Shown one piece after another: positions 50,733-61,393 of a DNA stretch of 64,000 nucleotides (position 1 is its first letter; each line of letters opens with the position of its first letter). A model generated the notes under the pieces. That model was not told the DNA's origin, did no database searches, and worked only from the letters and a program-made list of their open reading frames with translations. A program made the position numbers and the translations under genes. This DNA is from Caballeronia sp. Lep1P3. Its GTDB lineage: Bacteria; Pseudomonadota; Gammaproteobacteria; Burkholderiales; Burkholderiaceae. Where the stretch lies: contig NZ_CP084267.1 of the NCBI RefSeq assembly GCF_022879595.1, forward strand, positions 744,001 to 808,000, written 5' to 3'.

Positions 50733-51635
50733 ATGACAACATCCATCGCCGCACGGGGCGGCCAGCTTCCACTTGCGAGCATCGGCTGCGTGCTCGCGTC
50801 GATGTTCTGCTTCGCGATCGTCGATGCGCTCGCGAAAGCCGTTGCGCTTCACTATCCGGCGAACGAAGTCACGTTCTTTCGCATGCTGTTCGGCGTCGTT
50901 CCCGCATTCGCGATGTGCTGCGCGGGCAAGCGTTCCTTCGCGGATCGCATGCGAACGCTCGATCTCAAAGGACAAACGGGCCGCGCGCTCACGCTGCTGT
51001 GCGCCTCCGGCTGCTTCTTCGCGGGGCTGCCGTACATTCCGCTCGGCGAGGCCGTCGCGATCGCGTATTCGGAGACGCTGATCGTCGTCGCGCTCGCGCC
51101 GCTGATCCTGCGCGAAAAGATGACGGCGCGCGGCGCATGCGCGGCGTTCGTCGGCTTCGCGGGCGTGCTTCTCATCGTGCGGCCCGGCGGCGGGCAGACG
51201 AACTGGCTCGGGCCGCTGCTCTTGATTGGCTGCGCGCTCTTCGGCGCGCTGTCGATCATGCAGATCAAGCGCATCCGCGCCACCGACGATTCGCGCACGA
51301 CGGTGCTCTTTTTCAGCGCGGTCGGCGCCATCGTGACCGCGTGCACGCTTCCCTTCGCATGGAAGACGCCGACGCTCGACGCACTCGTCATCATGGCGCT
51401 GCTCGGCGCGTTTGCCACCGCGGGCCAGTTGCTGATGACGGTCGCGTATCGCCGCGCCGACGCGGGCGCGCTCGCGCCGTTCAACTACACGAGCATCGCG
51501 TGGGCGGCCCTCTTCGGCTACACGGTGTGGGAAGAAACCATCGAGCCGCTGCCGCTTGCGGGCATCGCGCTCATCGTCGGCAGCGCGATGGCGGTCGCGT
51601 GGCAGCGCAAGTTACCGGAAGGACCGAACGCATGA
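50733..51635 (+). CDS. EamA/DMT-family transporter
   Basis: A 300-residue inner-membrane protein with ten predicted helices in two EamA repeats. The first contains FCFAIVDALAKAVALHYPAN and PLILREKMT; the second has TSIAWAALFGYTVWEETIEP and GIALIVGSAMAVA, typical of metabolite or amino acid exporters. It overlaps the D-threonine-aldolase-like gene by ATGA, so the two are coupled, perhaps exporting or importing the amino acid that enzyme acts on. Substrate unknown. Confidence 0.88.
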   Translation: MTTSIAARGGQLPLASIGCVLASMFCFAIVDALAKAVALHYPANEVTFFRMLFGVVPAFAMCCAGKRSFADRMRTLDLKGQTGRALTLLCASGCFFAGLPYIPLGEAVAIAYSETLIVVALAPLILREKMTARGACAAFVGFAGVLLIVRPGGGQTNWLGPLLLIGCALFGALSIMQIKRIRATDDSRTTVLFFSAVGAIVTACTLPFAWKTPTLDALVIMALLGAFATAGQLLMTVAYRRADAGALAPFNYTSIAWAALFGYTVWEETIEPLPLAGIALIVGSAMAVAWQRKLPEGPNA

Positions 51636-52780
51636 ACACAGCACACAGCCCGAAGCTCGATGCCATCGACACACCGGCCGCGCTCATCGACGTCGAACGC
51701 ATGCAGCGCAACATCGCGCGCATGCAGACGCGCATGGACGAACTCGGCGTGCGGTTTCGCCCGCACGTGAAGACGACGAAATGCGTGGACGTGGTGCGCG
51801 CGCAGATCGCGGCGGGCGCGCAGGGCATCACCGTGTCGACGTTGAAGGAAGCCGAGGCGTTCTTCGCGGCGGGCATCGGGGACATTCTGTACGCAGTCGG
51901 CATCACGCCGTCGAAGCTGCCGCGCGCGCTCGCGCTCAGGCAACGCGGCTGCGATCTCAAGCTGATTCTCGACAATGCGGCTGCGGCGAATGCCGTCGTT
52001 GAATTCGGCAAGGTGCACGGACACGCGTTCGAAGTGTGGCTGGAAGTGGACACGGACGGGCATCGCTCAGGGCTCGCGCCGGGCCATGACGCACTGATCG
52101 AAGTGGGCCGCACGCTGCAGGATGGCGGCGTCGAAGTGGGCGGCGTGATGACGCACGCAGGCTCCAGCTACGAACTGCACGACGTCGAAGCGCTTGCCGC
52201 GCTCGCCGAACAGGAGCGCGCCGGATGCGTCCTCGCGGCGGAGCGTCTGCGCGCGGCGGGCGTCGTGTGCAAGACGGTGAGCGTCGGCTCGACGCCCACC
52301 GCCCTGCATGCGCGGGAACTGCCGGGCGTGGACGAAGTGCGCGCCGGCGTCTATGTATTCTTCGATCTCGTGATGCGCAACGTCGGCGTATGCGGCACGA
52401 ACGACATCGCGCTAAGCGTATTGGCGAGCGTGATCGGTCATCAGCCGGACAAGGGCTGGGTCATCGTCGATGCGGGATGGATGGCCCTGAGCCGCGACCG
52501 AGGCACCGCGAAGCAGTCGCACGATTTCGGCTACGGCCTCGTATGCGCGCTCGACGGCACGCCGATCGCTGGCGCCGCGTTCGTCGGCGCGAATCAGGAA
52601 CACGGCATCGTCGCAATCGAGCCGCACGATGCGGATGCGCTCGCAACGCGCTTTCCGCTCGGCATGAAGCTGCGCATCCTGCCGAATCACGCGTGCGCGA
52701 CGGGCGCGCAATTTCCGGAGTATTACGCCGTCATGCCTGAGGGCCACGTCGCGGTATGGAGCAGGTTTCACGGCTGGTAA
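51632..52780 (+). CDS. PLP enzyme, D-threonine aldolase/DSD1-like
   Basis: A 382-residue fold-III PLP enzyme. Lys47 in RFRPHVKTTKC is the Schiff-base lysine. VSVGSTPTALHARELPGVDE and RAGVYVFFDLVM are family signatures. The C-terminal PNHACAT supplies the His and Cys that hold a divalent metal in D-threonine aldolase and D-serine dehydratase (DSD1). These enzymes cleave D-threonine or dehydrate D-serine; which applies here is not clear. The start overlaps the transporter stop (ATGA). Confidence 0.88.
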   Translation: MNTAHSPKLDAIDTPAALIDVERMQRNIARMQTRMDELGVRFRPHVKTTKCVDVVRAQIAAGAQGITVSTLKEAEAFFAAGIGDILYAVGITPSKLPRALALRQRGCDLKLILDNAAAANAVVEFGKVHGHAFEVWLEVDTDGHRSGLAPGHDALIEVGRTLQDGGVEVGGVMTHAGSSYELHDVEALAALAEQERAGCVLAAERLRAAGVVCKTVSVGSTPTALHARELPGVDEVRAGVYVFFDLVMRNVGVCGTNDIALSVLASVIGHQPDKGWVIVDAGWMALSRDRGTAKQSHDFGYGLVCALDGTPIAGAAFVGANQEHGIVAIEPHDADALATRFPLGMKLRILPNHACATGAQFPEYYAVMPEGHVAVWSRFHGW

Positions 52781-52938
52781 GGCGCGACGTGTCATTGCGG
52801 GCGCTTATTCGCGACACTGTCACACGCATATGGCACGCTCTTTTTTTGCGCCTTACACTGCGCAGCGCGGTGAATGTTGCGTTCGAAGCACGAGCGTTCG
52901 TCATCGCGACGTCATGACTTTTCCTCTGCGAGCTTCCG

Positions 52939-53100
52939 ATGAAAACTGCCTTCAAGAAGACCCTCGTGCTGTTCGTGCTCGCGGCGTTCGCTGCGCCTAC
53001 GCTGTCGTTTGCGGCGGCCGAGTATCCGGCCAACCAGAAGCGTCCCGCTTACAGCAAGACGCACAAGCATCACAAACATCACAAGAAAGCGGCGGAATAA
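52939..53100 (+). CDS. Small secreted His/Lys-rich protein, 53 aa
   Basis: A 53-residue protein. The signal peptide is KTAFKKTLVLFVLAAFAAPT ending LSFAAAEY. The mature part is only ~28 residues with a basic tail SKTHKHHKHHKKAAE. The cluster of five histidines could bind metal or, at low pH, membrane; this is speculation. It is followed at once by a strong terminator, supporting a real short transcript. Confidence 0.65.
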   Translation: MKTAFKKTLVLFVLAAFAAPTLSFAAAEYPANQKRPAYSKTHKHHKHHKKAAE

Positions 53101-53118
53101 ATTCGCCACGCAAGAAGA

Positions 53119-53154
53119 AACGCGGCCGCTGCAAGCGATTGCAGCGGCCGCGTT
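53119..53154. terminator. Strong bidirectional hairpin terminator
   Basis: AACGCGGCCGCTGCAA and TTGCAGCGGCCGCGTT form a perfect 16-bp stem with loop GCGA, the strongest hairpin noticed in the window. It separates the convergent genes ending at 53100 and 53158. The T-tract is short. Confidence 0.8.
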
Positions 53155-53157
53155 CGT

Positions 53158-53775
53158 TCAGCCGGCGTCGCCCGAACTGATCACCGACTGCATGCTCACC
53201 AGCAGCTTGCGCAGATACCGAAAGAGCCCGACGACATCGCCGAACGCGATGAAGCCCTGCTCGCTCCCATCGCCGAAGAGCGCGCGGCCATCGAGCGTCT
53301 TATCGATGATGAGCCCGCCATACGCCGCATGCGGCACGTATTCGTTCTCGCCGATGTGAAAGCGGTCGCCGTTCACGGCGGCACTGCGCAGACGCATGAG
53401 GAACTGGACCTCGGGCGTGCGCGAACTCGAAAGACGATGAACGTCGAAGAAATCCGCCACCGCGAGGATCGCGTTGGTGCACGGCACGTGCAGCGCGAAC
53501 GTCATGCGTTGCGCGGCATCGTCGAAGCTCGGCCACGATGGCGGCGCATCGGATGGCTCCTCCTTCATCGGCATGCCGTCTTCGCTGTGCGCATGCGCTT
53601 CCGGATGCCCATGTCGATGCGCGACGAGCCGCGCCACCGCGCTCAGGTCGGGCGCGCGCTCGCCGTGATCGATCCAGTCGGCGAGCAGGCCGGCGTGCGC
53701 GTAGAGCGAGAGCAGCTGCGCGTCGATGAACGCGACGCCGAGCCTGCATGGGTCGAGATGTGTCGTGTCGGGCAT
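53158..53775 (-). CDS. Conserved hypothetical protein, 205 aa
   Basis: A soluble protein with no signal peptide. A first helical part has LGVAFIDAQLLSLYAHAGLL. A His-rich, low-complexity middle follows (HRHGHPEAHAHSEDGMPM). The C-terminal domain contains TNAILAVADFFDVHRLSSSR then QFLMRLRSAAVNGDRFHIGE. AAGGAG precedes the ATG at 53775. No family is recognised. It lies 59 nt downstream of the porin gene on the same strand, possibly co-transcribed. Confidence 0.7.
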   Translation of the reverse strand: MPDTTHLDPCRLGVAFIDAQLLSLYAHAGLLADWIDHGERAPDLSAVARLVAHRHGHPEAHAHSEDGMPMKEEPSDAPPSWPSFDDAAQRMTFALHVPCTNAILAVADFFDVHRLSSSRTPEVQFLMRLRSAAVNGDRFHIGENEYVPHAAYGGLIIDKTLDGRALFGDGSEQGFIAFGDVVGLFRYLRKLLVSMQSVISSGDAG

Positions 53776-53834
53776 CGTCGTCTCCTTTTCTTGTTGAATG
53801 ACCCCGACACGCAAAAACCGCACCCGCGAAAGCG

Positions 53835-54983
53835 TCAGAAGAGATTGCGCATGCCGATGGACACGCCCGTCTGATTCGACCTGCCCGGCAACTCGACGAC
53901 GCCCGCGCCCGTCACCTTGTTGAAGTCCACGGTGCCATACACTTCGGTGCGCTTCGAAAGCGCGTATTCCGCCACTGCCGCGCCCGTGTAGCGGTTGCCG
54001 CTGCCCGTTTCGCCGCCGCCGATGGCCGCGTTCTTCATGTGGTCGTAGTAGAACGCGCCCGTGAGCAGAAGCGCAGGCGTGACCTGCCACGTGACGCCCG
54101 CGAACGGGCCATCGTCGCGGCGGCCCGAGCCTTTGAGAATATCCACGCCCGCGACGAGATTGCGCTGCGCGAGCAGGCTGTCGACGAAGCCGGTGTCGTC
54201 CGTCGAATGCAGATAGCCCGCGTAGAGCTTGGCGTTGCCGATTGCATAGACGATGTTCGCGTTCCAGATCTTCTGCTTGTTGCTCGCGTTGTCGCTGTTC
54301 TGCTGATACCCGCCGCCGATGGACAACGGTCCCATTGCATAGGAAGCCGTGAAGCCGTACATGCTGCCCGCGCCGAGATGCCCCGGCACCTGGCCCGAGA
54401 AACCGCCGGGGCCGGTCGCGGTGAAGTTCGTGCCGAACGAGTACATCGCGCCGATGCTCAGGCCCGCGAACGTGCCGGTGTACTTCACGGCGTTGTCCGC
54501 ATAGAGACCCGCGCCGAGCGCGACCGGCAGCCACGCGTTCTCGAAGTAATTGCCGACGGTGAGCGGGTCGTACACGTCGCCGAGCATGTCGAAGAGCGGC
54601 GTCTTCTGACGGCCGAGCGTCAGCGCGCCATACTGGTTCGCAAGCCCGACGTAGGCCGCGCGATTGAATTCGCGCTGGCTGTCCGAGTACTGGCCGTTTT
54701 CCAGTTCGACGCCGCTTTCCAGCCGGAACACGGCCTTCAGACCGCCGCCGAGTTCTTCCGTGCCCTTCAGCCCGATACGGCTGTTGGTGATCGCGCCGTT
54801 CGTCATGAACAGCTTGCCGTCGTTGTTGGCGTTCGCGTTCGTCAGATAGCGCACGCTGACATCGGCGACGCCATAAAGCGTGACGGAGCTTTGCGCGAAC
54901 GCGGACTGGCAAGGCAGCGCAACGGCGAGCGCGATGGCGGATGCGGCGAACGCGGACGCCGCGCGCGATGAGATCGTCTTCAT
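53835..54983 (-). CDS. Gram-negative porin (Burkholderia OmpC-like)
   Basis: A 382-residue outer-membrane porin. The signal peptide ends PCQSAFAQ. The mature protein starts SSVTLYGVADVSVRYLTNAN, continues RIGLKGTEELGGGLKAVFRL, has the L3 region after ALTLGRQKTPLFD, and ends in Phe (SIGMRNLF), as needed for assembly by BAM. About 16 beta-strands are expected and trimers are usual. It allows diffusion of small hydrophilic solutes. Confidence 0.93.
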   Translation of the reverse strand: MKTISSRAASAFAASAIALAVALPCQSAFAQSSVTLYGVADVSVRYLTNANANNDGKLFMTNGAITNSRIGLKGTEELGGGLKAVFRLESGVELENGQYSDSQREFNRAAYVGLANQYGALTLGRQKTPLFDMLGDVYDPLTVGNYFENAWLPVALGAGLYADNAVKYTGTFAGLSIGAMYSFGTNFTATGPGGFSGQVPGHLGAGSMYGFTASYAMGPLSIGGGYQQNSDNASNKQKIWNANIVYAIGNAKLYAGYLHSTDDTGFVDSLLAQRNLVAGVDILKGSGRRDDGPFAGVTWQVTPALLLTGAFYYDHMKNAAIGGGETGSGNRYTGAAVAEYALSKRTEVYGTVDFNKVTGAGVVELPGRSNQTGVSIGMRNLF

Positions 54984-55215
54984 GAATGTGATGGCTTGGT
55001 TTTTTGATCGATGTGATGCGCGCCTTCGCGCGAGCTTTCGTCACGCTGTCTGAAGCTTGACGGCTCGCGAATAGGCAAAGCTACGCGCGCGTGAAAGCAC
55101 GCGGACTTTTATCACACCGGATACGGCGGCGCACGCAATGCGCCGCCAGTCGCGGGGTTGTGTGGTTTTTTCCGCAACTGCGCGTTATGCCGACGCGAAG
55201 CCGCGCCTCGCCGAT
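54984..55215. other. Intergenic stretch upstream of the porin, no gene seen
   Basis: About 230 nt that should contain the porin promoter. The RBS for the porin is not clear, and no terminator was recognised for the ABC operon ending at 55216 from the other side of this stretch. Confidence 0.4.
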
Positions 55216-56717
<1,502 letters not shown>

Positions 56718-56721
<4 letters not shown>

Positions 56722-57644
56722 TCGCGTTCCCTCACGCGCAGCAGGTTGCCGAGCAGTCCGTCCGGAAAGAAGAGAATGACCGCGAGCGCGACGGCCGCGA
56801 CCACGAACGTGTTGATCTGCCCGAGCGGACGCAGGAACTCTCCGGCCACGATCAGGAAGATGGAACCGAGCACCGCGCCGAGTATCGTGCGCCGTCCGCC
56901 GAGCACGGCCGCGATGATGATCTGCACGCCCACGCCGAGATCGACCACCGTGCTCACCGAGGCCGTGCCCTGATAGAACACGAGCATCGCGCCCGCGACC
57001 CCGGAAAACACCGCGCTGATGCAGAAGGCCGCGAGCTTGTGCTTCGTCACGTTGAAGCCGAGCGCCTGTGCGCCGACGGTGTCCTGCCCGCTCGCCTGCA
57101 GGATCAGACCGATCGCGGAGCGCGACAGCCCGAAGAGAAGCATTGCGCACACGATGAGAAACGCGAGCGCGATCCAGTAGTTATGGTTCGCATCGACGGA
57201 CATCACGTCGGGCACCATCATGCCGATCTCGCCGCCCGTGAGCCCCGCGAAGATCACGATGGCGTTCTGCAAGAGCAGCACCGCAACGAGCGTGACGAGG
57301 CCGAAGTAAGGTCCGCGCAATCGCAGCGCCGGCACCGCGAGCAGAAGCCCGCCGATGAGCGCCACGACGCCGCCCGCGATCACGCAAACGGGTATCGGCG
57401 CGCTCCAGTGCGCGTTGAGCATCGCCGCCGAATACGCGCCGAGGCCGATCAGGAAGGTCGGCCCGAAGTTGACTTCGCCCGCGAAACCGAACAGCAGGTC
57501 CCACGACATCGCGAAGACGCCGAAGTAATACGCGACGGTCAGCACGCCGAGTATGTAGCCCGACAACCACCACGGCAGCGTCGTCGCGACGATCGCGAGC
57601 AGCACCGCGGCCCACAGCACGCGAGAACGAAAGAGTCCGGTCAT
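56718..57644 (-). CDS. livM: Branched-chain amino acid-type ABC permease LivM
   Basis: A 308-residue inner-membrane permease with about nine helices. GFAGEVNFGPTFLIGLGAYS is the LivM signature loop, and GPYFGLVTLVAVLLL follows. It pairs with LivH upstream (12 nt gap) and overlaps the fused ATPase gene by 4 nt. Substrates of this class include branched-chain amino acids but also urea, amides and aromatic acids. Confidence 0.9.
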
Positions 57645-57656
57645 GTGACGTATCGG

Positions 57657-58532
57657 CTAACGCCGTCCGAGAAAGCCTTGCGGCCTGACATACACGACGA
57701 GCACGAGCAGCAGCAGCGCGGGCAACGGGCGCAGCGTCGGCGCGACGAGATACGCCGTCACGGTCTCCAGATAGCCGACGACATACGCGGCCATCAACGA
57801 TCCCGATACGCTCCCGAGCCCGCCCAGCACCACGATGGAAAACGCGCTTGCCGTGAGCTGTCCGGTGTTGTTGGTGCTCACGCCGAGAAACGATGCGAGC
57901 AGCACGCCCGCGATGCCCGCGAGCACGCCATAGATCGTCCACGCGAGCAGATAGATGCGCGACAGTTCGAAGCCGAGCAGCGTGAGCCCGCGCGGATTCA
58001 TCGACGCCGCGAGCAGCGCCTTGCCCGCGCGCGTGCGGTTCACGAAGAGCCACAGCAGGCCGATCGCGACCCAGCAGACCACCGCGATCATGATCTCGTT
58101 ATAAGGCACGCGCACGCCCGCCAGGTTGGCCACGCCGCCGATCAGCGGACGCATGGTGACGGGGTTATCGGTGAAGAGATACGCCATGCCCTGCTGGATC
58201 ATGATGCCCCACAGCAGCGTGCCGGTGAGCACGAAGATTTCCTTCTCTTCACGCGGTATCGCAGCGGAGCGCTGGATGGGCCGCACGACCATCAGATACG
58301 TGATGTACGCCGCGAGCATCCCGCACGCGACGCCGAGCAGCGTGCCGAGATAGGTGCCGAGACCGGCTTCGCCCGCGAACATCCAGCCCATGAGCGCCGC
58401 GACGAGCATCACGCCGCCGTGCGCGAGATTCAGCACGCCGGATACGCCGAAGATGAGCGTGAAGCCTATTGCGCCGAGCGCATAGAGCGAACTGATGGCG
58501 AAGCCGTCGATGAGTATTTGCAGTGGCAGCAT
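57657..58532 (-). CDS. livH: Branched-chain amino acid-type ABC permease LivH
   Basis: A 291-residue permease. ALGAIGFTLIFGVSGVLNLA then HGGVMLVAALMG is the LivH signature, and FSIVVLGGLGSVSGSLMAAY the second conserved loop. It follows the binding-protein gene after 97 nt that contain a strong hairpin, so its expression is probably lower than that of the binding protein. Confidence 0.9.
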   Translation of the reverse strand: MLPLQILIDGFAISSLYALGAIGFTLIFGVSGVLNLAHGGVMLVAALMGWMFAGEAGLGTYLGTLLGVACGMLAAYITYLMVVRPIQRSAAIPREEKEIFVLTGTLLWGIMIQQGMAYLFTDNPVTMRPLIGGVANLAGVRVPYNEIMIAVVCWVAIGLLWLFVNRTRAGKALLAASMNPRGLTLLGFELSRIYLLAWTIYGVLAGIAGVLLASFLGVSTNNTGQLTASAFSIVVLGGLGSVSGSLMAAYVVGYLETVTAYLVAPTLRPLPALLLLVLVVYVRPQGFLGRR

Positions 58533-58566
58533 GCCCGGCCTTCGATGTGAACCAGGGATGGGTGAC

Positions 58567-58603
58567 GGCGCTCCCGATGACCGCGAACGGTTGCGGGAGC
58601 GCC
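58567..58603 (-). terminator. Hairpin between binding protein and livH
   Basis: GGCGCTCCCG and CGGGAGCGCC form a perfect 10-bp stem with a 17-nt loop in the 97-nt gap after the binding-protein gene. It probably gives partial termination or mRNA protection. Confidence 0.6.
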
Positions 58604-58629
58604 CCGCGACGACGACATGCGCTAAGGCG

Positions 58630-59889
58630 CTATTTGGCCGCCTGCTGCAGCTTCACGAAGGCGGGGAACTTCACCTTCGCGTTCGCGATGGACGCGGGCC
58701 AGATGGCGACCTGCTTGCCGTCCTGCCATTGCAGGTTGATGCCGGTGATATAGCCCGGCCCGTACTTGAGCGCATGCGTGAACTGGTCGTTCTTGCCGTA
58801 GAACTGCCAGCGGCCGATCGTGCCGACGTAGTCGGTCTTCTCGAGCGCGTCGACCATCTTGTCGGGATCGGTGGAACCCTGATTGCGATGGATCGCATCG
58901 GCGAGGATATACACGAGGTCATAGCTCGTGAAGCCGTCATACGCGGGCGATACGCCGAATTTCTTCTGATACGCATCGACGAACGGCACGGTCTTCGCCG
59001 TCACCGCGACGCCCGGCGCCGCCGCCGATGCCGTGATGACGCCTTCGGTCGCGCCGTTGGTGTCCTTCCAGAAGCTCGTGGTGGTGGCTTGCGAGCTTTG
59101 GCCCGTCATCGGAATCGGCACTTGCTGATCGTGCCACTGCACGGTCGGCTGCACGCCCACATGACTGATGCCCGTCGTGATCGTATCCGGATGCTTCGCT
59201 TCGATCTGATTGAAGATCGGCGTGAAGTCGGAGGTATCGGGATTGAAGCGGATGTGATCGAGCACCTGCAAGCCGGCTTTCGGCAGGCACTCCATGTAGC
59301 GTTCGTCGAGCGGCTTGGTCCACGCGGCGTCCTCGCTCATGACCACCGTCGTCTTCATCTTGAACTGGCCGACGAGGATATCGTGCGAGAAGTCGCAGAT
59401 TGATTGCGCGATGAACGCGCTCGTCATCCAGCCGTGGAACGTGTACTTGTAGTGATCGTAGTCGTCGTGGACATGCTTGGAGATGTCGTTGCTCGCCGCA
59501 CCCGGCGTGATGAACGGCATCTTGAGGCGCGCGGACCACGGCTCCATGGCGAGCGCCACTTCGCTGATATAGCTGCCGATGATCGCGACGACCTTGTCCT
59601 GATTCGCCGCGCGCTGGAAGGCGCGCACGCCGTCCGACGCCGACGAGTGATCGTCGTACGCGACGATCTGTATCTGCCTGCCATCCACGCCGCCGTGCGC
59701 GTTGATCTCGTCGGCCGCCATCTGCGCGGACTTGCTGATGGACGCGCCCGCCACCGACGATTCCTCGCTTATCACGCCGATTTTGATCGGCTCTCCGGCC
59801 GCGTGCGCCATCGCCGATATGCCGAGGCCCGTCATCATGGCGCCCGTCGCCACCACGCATTGCATTCGCCACGTCTTGTACTTGGACAT
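58630..59889 (-). CDS. Branched-chain amino acid-type ABC substrate-binding protein
   Basis: A 419-residue periplasmic binding protein (Leu/Ile/Val-binding fold). The signal peptide ends AMAHAAGE. The mature part opens PIKIGVISEESSVAGASISK and has GGVDGRQIQIVAYDDHSSAS, then AIIGSYISEVALAMEPWSAR. AAGGAGA precedes the ATG at 59889. First gene of the transporter operon. The ligand is not evident; the neighbouring acyl-CoA synthetase and enoyl-CoA hydratase genes would fit an organic acid, but they lie in another operon. Confidence 0.9.
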   Translation of the reverse strand: MSKYKTWRMQCVVATGAMMTGLGISAMAHAAGEPIKIGVISEESSVAGASISKSAQMAADEINAHGGVDGRQIQIVAYDDHSSASDGVRAFQRAANQDKVVAIIGSYISEVALAMEPWSARLKMPFITPGAASNDISKHVHDDYDHYKYTFHGWMTSAFIAQSICDFSHDILVGQFKMKTTVVMSEDAAWTKPLDERYMECLPKAGLQVLDHIRFNPDTSDFTPIFNQIEAKHPDTITTGISHVGVQPTVQWHDQQVPIPMTGQSSQATTTSFWKDTNGATEGVITASAAAPGVAVTAKTVPFVDAYQKKFGVSPAYDGFTSYDLVYILADAIHRNQGSTDPDKMVDALEKTDYVGTIGRWQFYGKNDQFTHALKYGPGYITGINLQWQDGKQVAIWPASIANAKVKFPAFVKLQQAAK

Positions 59890-60109
59890 CAATGTCTCCT
59901 TCCTCTTTTGATCGATATGGAGCGACGCCAGCAGACACGTACATGCTTTTAAGGATGCGCGCACAACAGTAGCACTCGCTCTCTGAGCGCTGAATCGGTA
60001 CTTACGAGCAAACGCTCATACAAGTGCGATGCTGCAAAGCGTCAAAGCACTGCGCCGTGTCTTTAAACGCTATGCTTCAGGGACGACACCTTCGCAAAGA
60101 GGACTTCGA

Positions 60110-60736
60110 ATGCTGACGATCTGGGGCCGGGCAAACTCGGTCAACGTGCAAAAGGTGCTGTGGTGTTGCGACGAACTCGGCCTCGAATATGAGCGCATCG
60201 ACGCGGGTCTGCAATACGGCCGCAATCACGAGCCCGACTATCTCGCGATGAACCCGATGGGCCGCGTGCCCACGCTCGTCGACGGCGATTTCGTGCTGTG
60301 GGAATCGAATGCGATCATCCGTTATCTGGTCATGCAATACGGTGAGAAGAGCACGCTCTATCCCGCCGATGCGAAGACGCGCGCGAGCGTGGACCGCTGG
60401 CTCGACTGGACGCTGTCCACGCTTCAGCCCGCGGAGCGTCCCGTGTTCTGGGGCTACATTCGCACGCCGGCGCCCAAGCGCCGTGTCGACCAGCTCGAAG
60501 CGGACGCGCGTGAAGTGGAGAAGCTCTGGCGCGTGATCGACGCGCATCTCGAAGACCGCGACTATCTCGAAGGCAACGCATTCACGCTTGCCGACCTCGT
60601 CATCGCGGCCTATGCGCGGCGCTGGTTCGGCATCGCGGAACTGGACAGGCCCGCGTTGCGCGCGCTCGAACGCTGGTATGCGCAGCAGTCCGCGCGCGCG
60701 GGCTTCGAGCGCTATGTCGCACCCGAACTGACCTGA
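60110..60736 (+). CDS. Glutathione S-transferase family protein
   Basis: A 208-residue GST. The N-terminal thioredoxin fold has the probable catalytic Ser/Asn in WGRANSVNVQKVLWCCDELG, the cis-Pro turn GRVPTLVDGDFVLWESNAII (glutathione site), and a C-terminal helical domain with GNAFTLADLVIAAYARRW. GAGGAC precedes the ATG. It is the first of four plus-strand genes, 7 nt ahead of another GST of different subtype. Substrate unknown. Confidence 0.9.
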   Translation: MLTIWGRANSVNVQKVLWCCDELGLEYERIDAGLQYGRNHEPDYLAMNPMGRVPTLVDGDFVLWESNAIIRYLVMQYGEKSTLYPADAKTRASVDRWLDWTLSTLQPAERPVFWGYIRTPAPKRRVDQLEADAREVEKLWRVIDAHLEDRDYLEGNAFTLADLVIAAYARRWFGIAELDRPALRALERWYAQQSARAGFERYVAPELT

Positions 60737-60743
60737 ATCCATC

Positions 60744-61382
60744 ATGAGCATCGAACTGCATACGTGGAACACGCCCAACGGACGCAAGATCAGCGTCGCG
60801 CTGGAGGAAATGCAACTGCCCTATACAGTCAGGACCATCGACATCACGAAGGGCGAGCAGCATGCGCCCGAGTTCCTGCGCATCAGCCCGAACAACCGGA
60901 TTCCGGCCATCGTCGATGCCGACGGTCCCGATGGCAAGCCCATCAGCGTGTTCGAATCCGGCGCGATCCTGCTCTATCTCGGCGAGAAGACCGGCAAGTT
61001 CCTGCCGGCGAGCCTGCGCGATCGCGTGCCCGTGCTCGAATGGCTCATGTGGCAGATGGGCGGCTTCGGCCCGATGCCGGGACAGGTGCATCACTTCCGG
61101 ATGGTCGAAGCGGACAGCGATCGTAGCTATGGACTCAAGCGTTACTCCGACGAAACGCGGCGTCTCTATGGCGTGCTCGACACGCGGCTCGCGAGCGTGG
61201 AATTCGTCGCTGGCGCGTTGTCGATAGCGGACTTCGCGATTCTCGGATGGGCGTGGCGGCACGAGCGTCATCAGGTTTCGCTCGACGACTTTCCGAACGT
61301 CAGACGCTGGTACGAAGCGCTGTTCGCGCGCCCCGGCGTGCAGCGCGGCTTCGATGTGAAGCTCGACCACGCGGCGCGATGA
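60744..61382 (+). CDS. Glutathione S-transferase, YfcG/YghU-like
   Basis: A 212-residue GST of the Nu type. ELHTWNTPNGRKISVALEEM places the Thr-Pro-Asn motif used by YfcG/YghU, which have disulfide reductase activity. PNNRIPAIVDADGPDGKPIS, FESGAILLYLGEKTGKFLPA and MWQMGGFGPMPGQVHHF are also characteristic. Its stop overlaps an ATG of the acyl-CoA synthetase frame (ATGA). Confidence 0.9.
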   Translation: MSIELHTWNTPNGRKISVALEEMQLPYTVRTIDITKGEQHAPEFLRISPNNRIPAIVDADGPDGKPISVFESGAILLYLGEKTGKFLPASLRDRVPVLEWLMWQMGGFGPMPGQVHHFRMVEADSDRSYGLKRYSDETRRLYGVLDTRLASVEFVAGALSIADFAILGWAWRHERHQVSLDDFPNVRRWYEALFARPGVQRGFDVKLDHAAR

Positions 61383-61393
61383 AGGAGACGACC

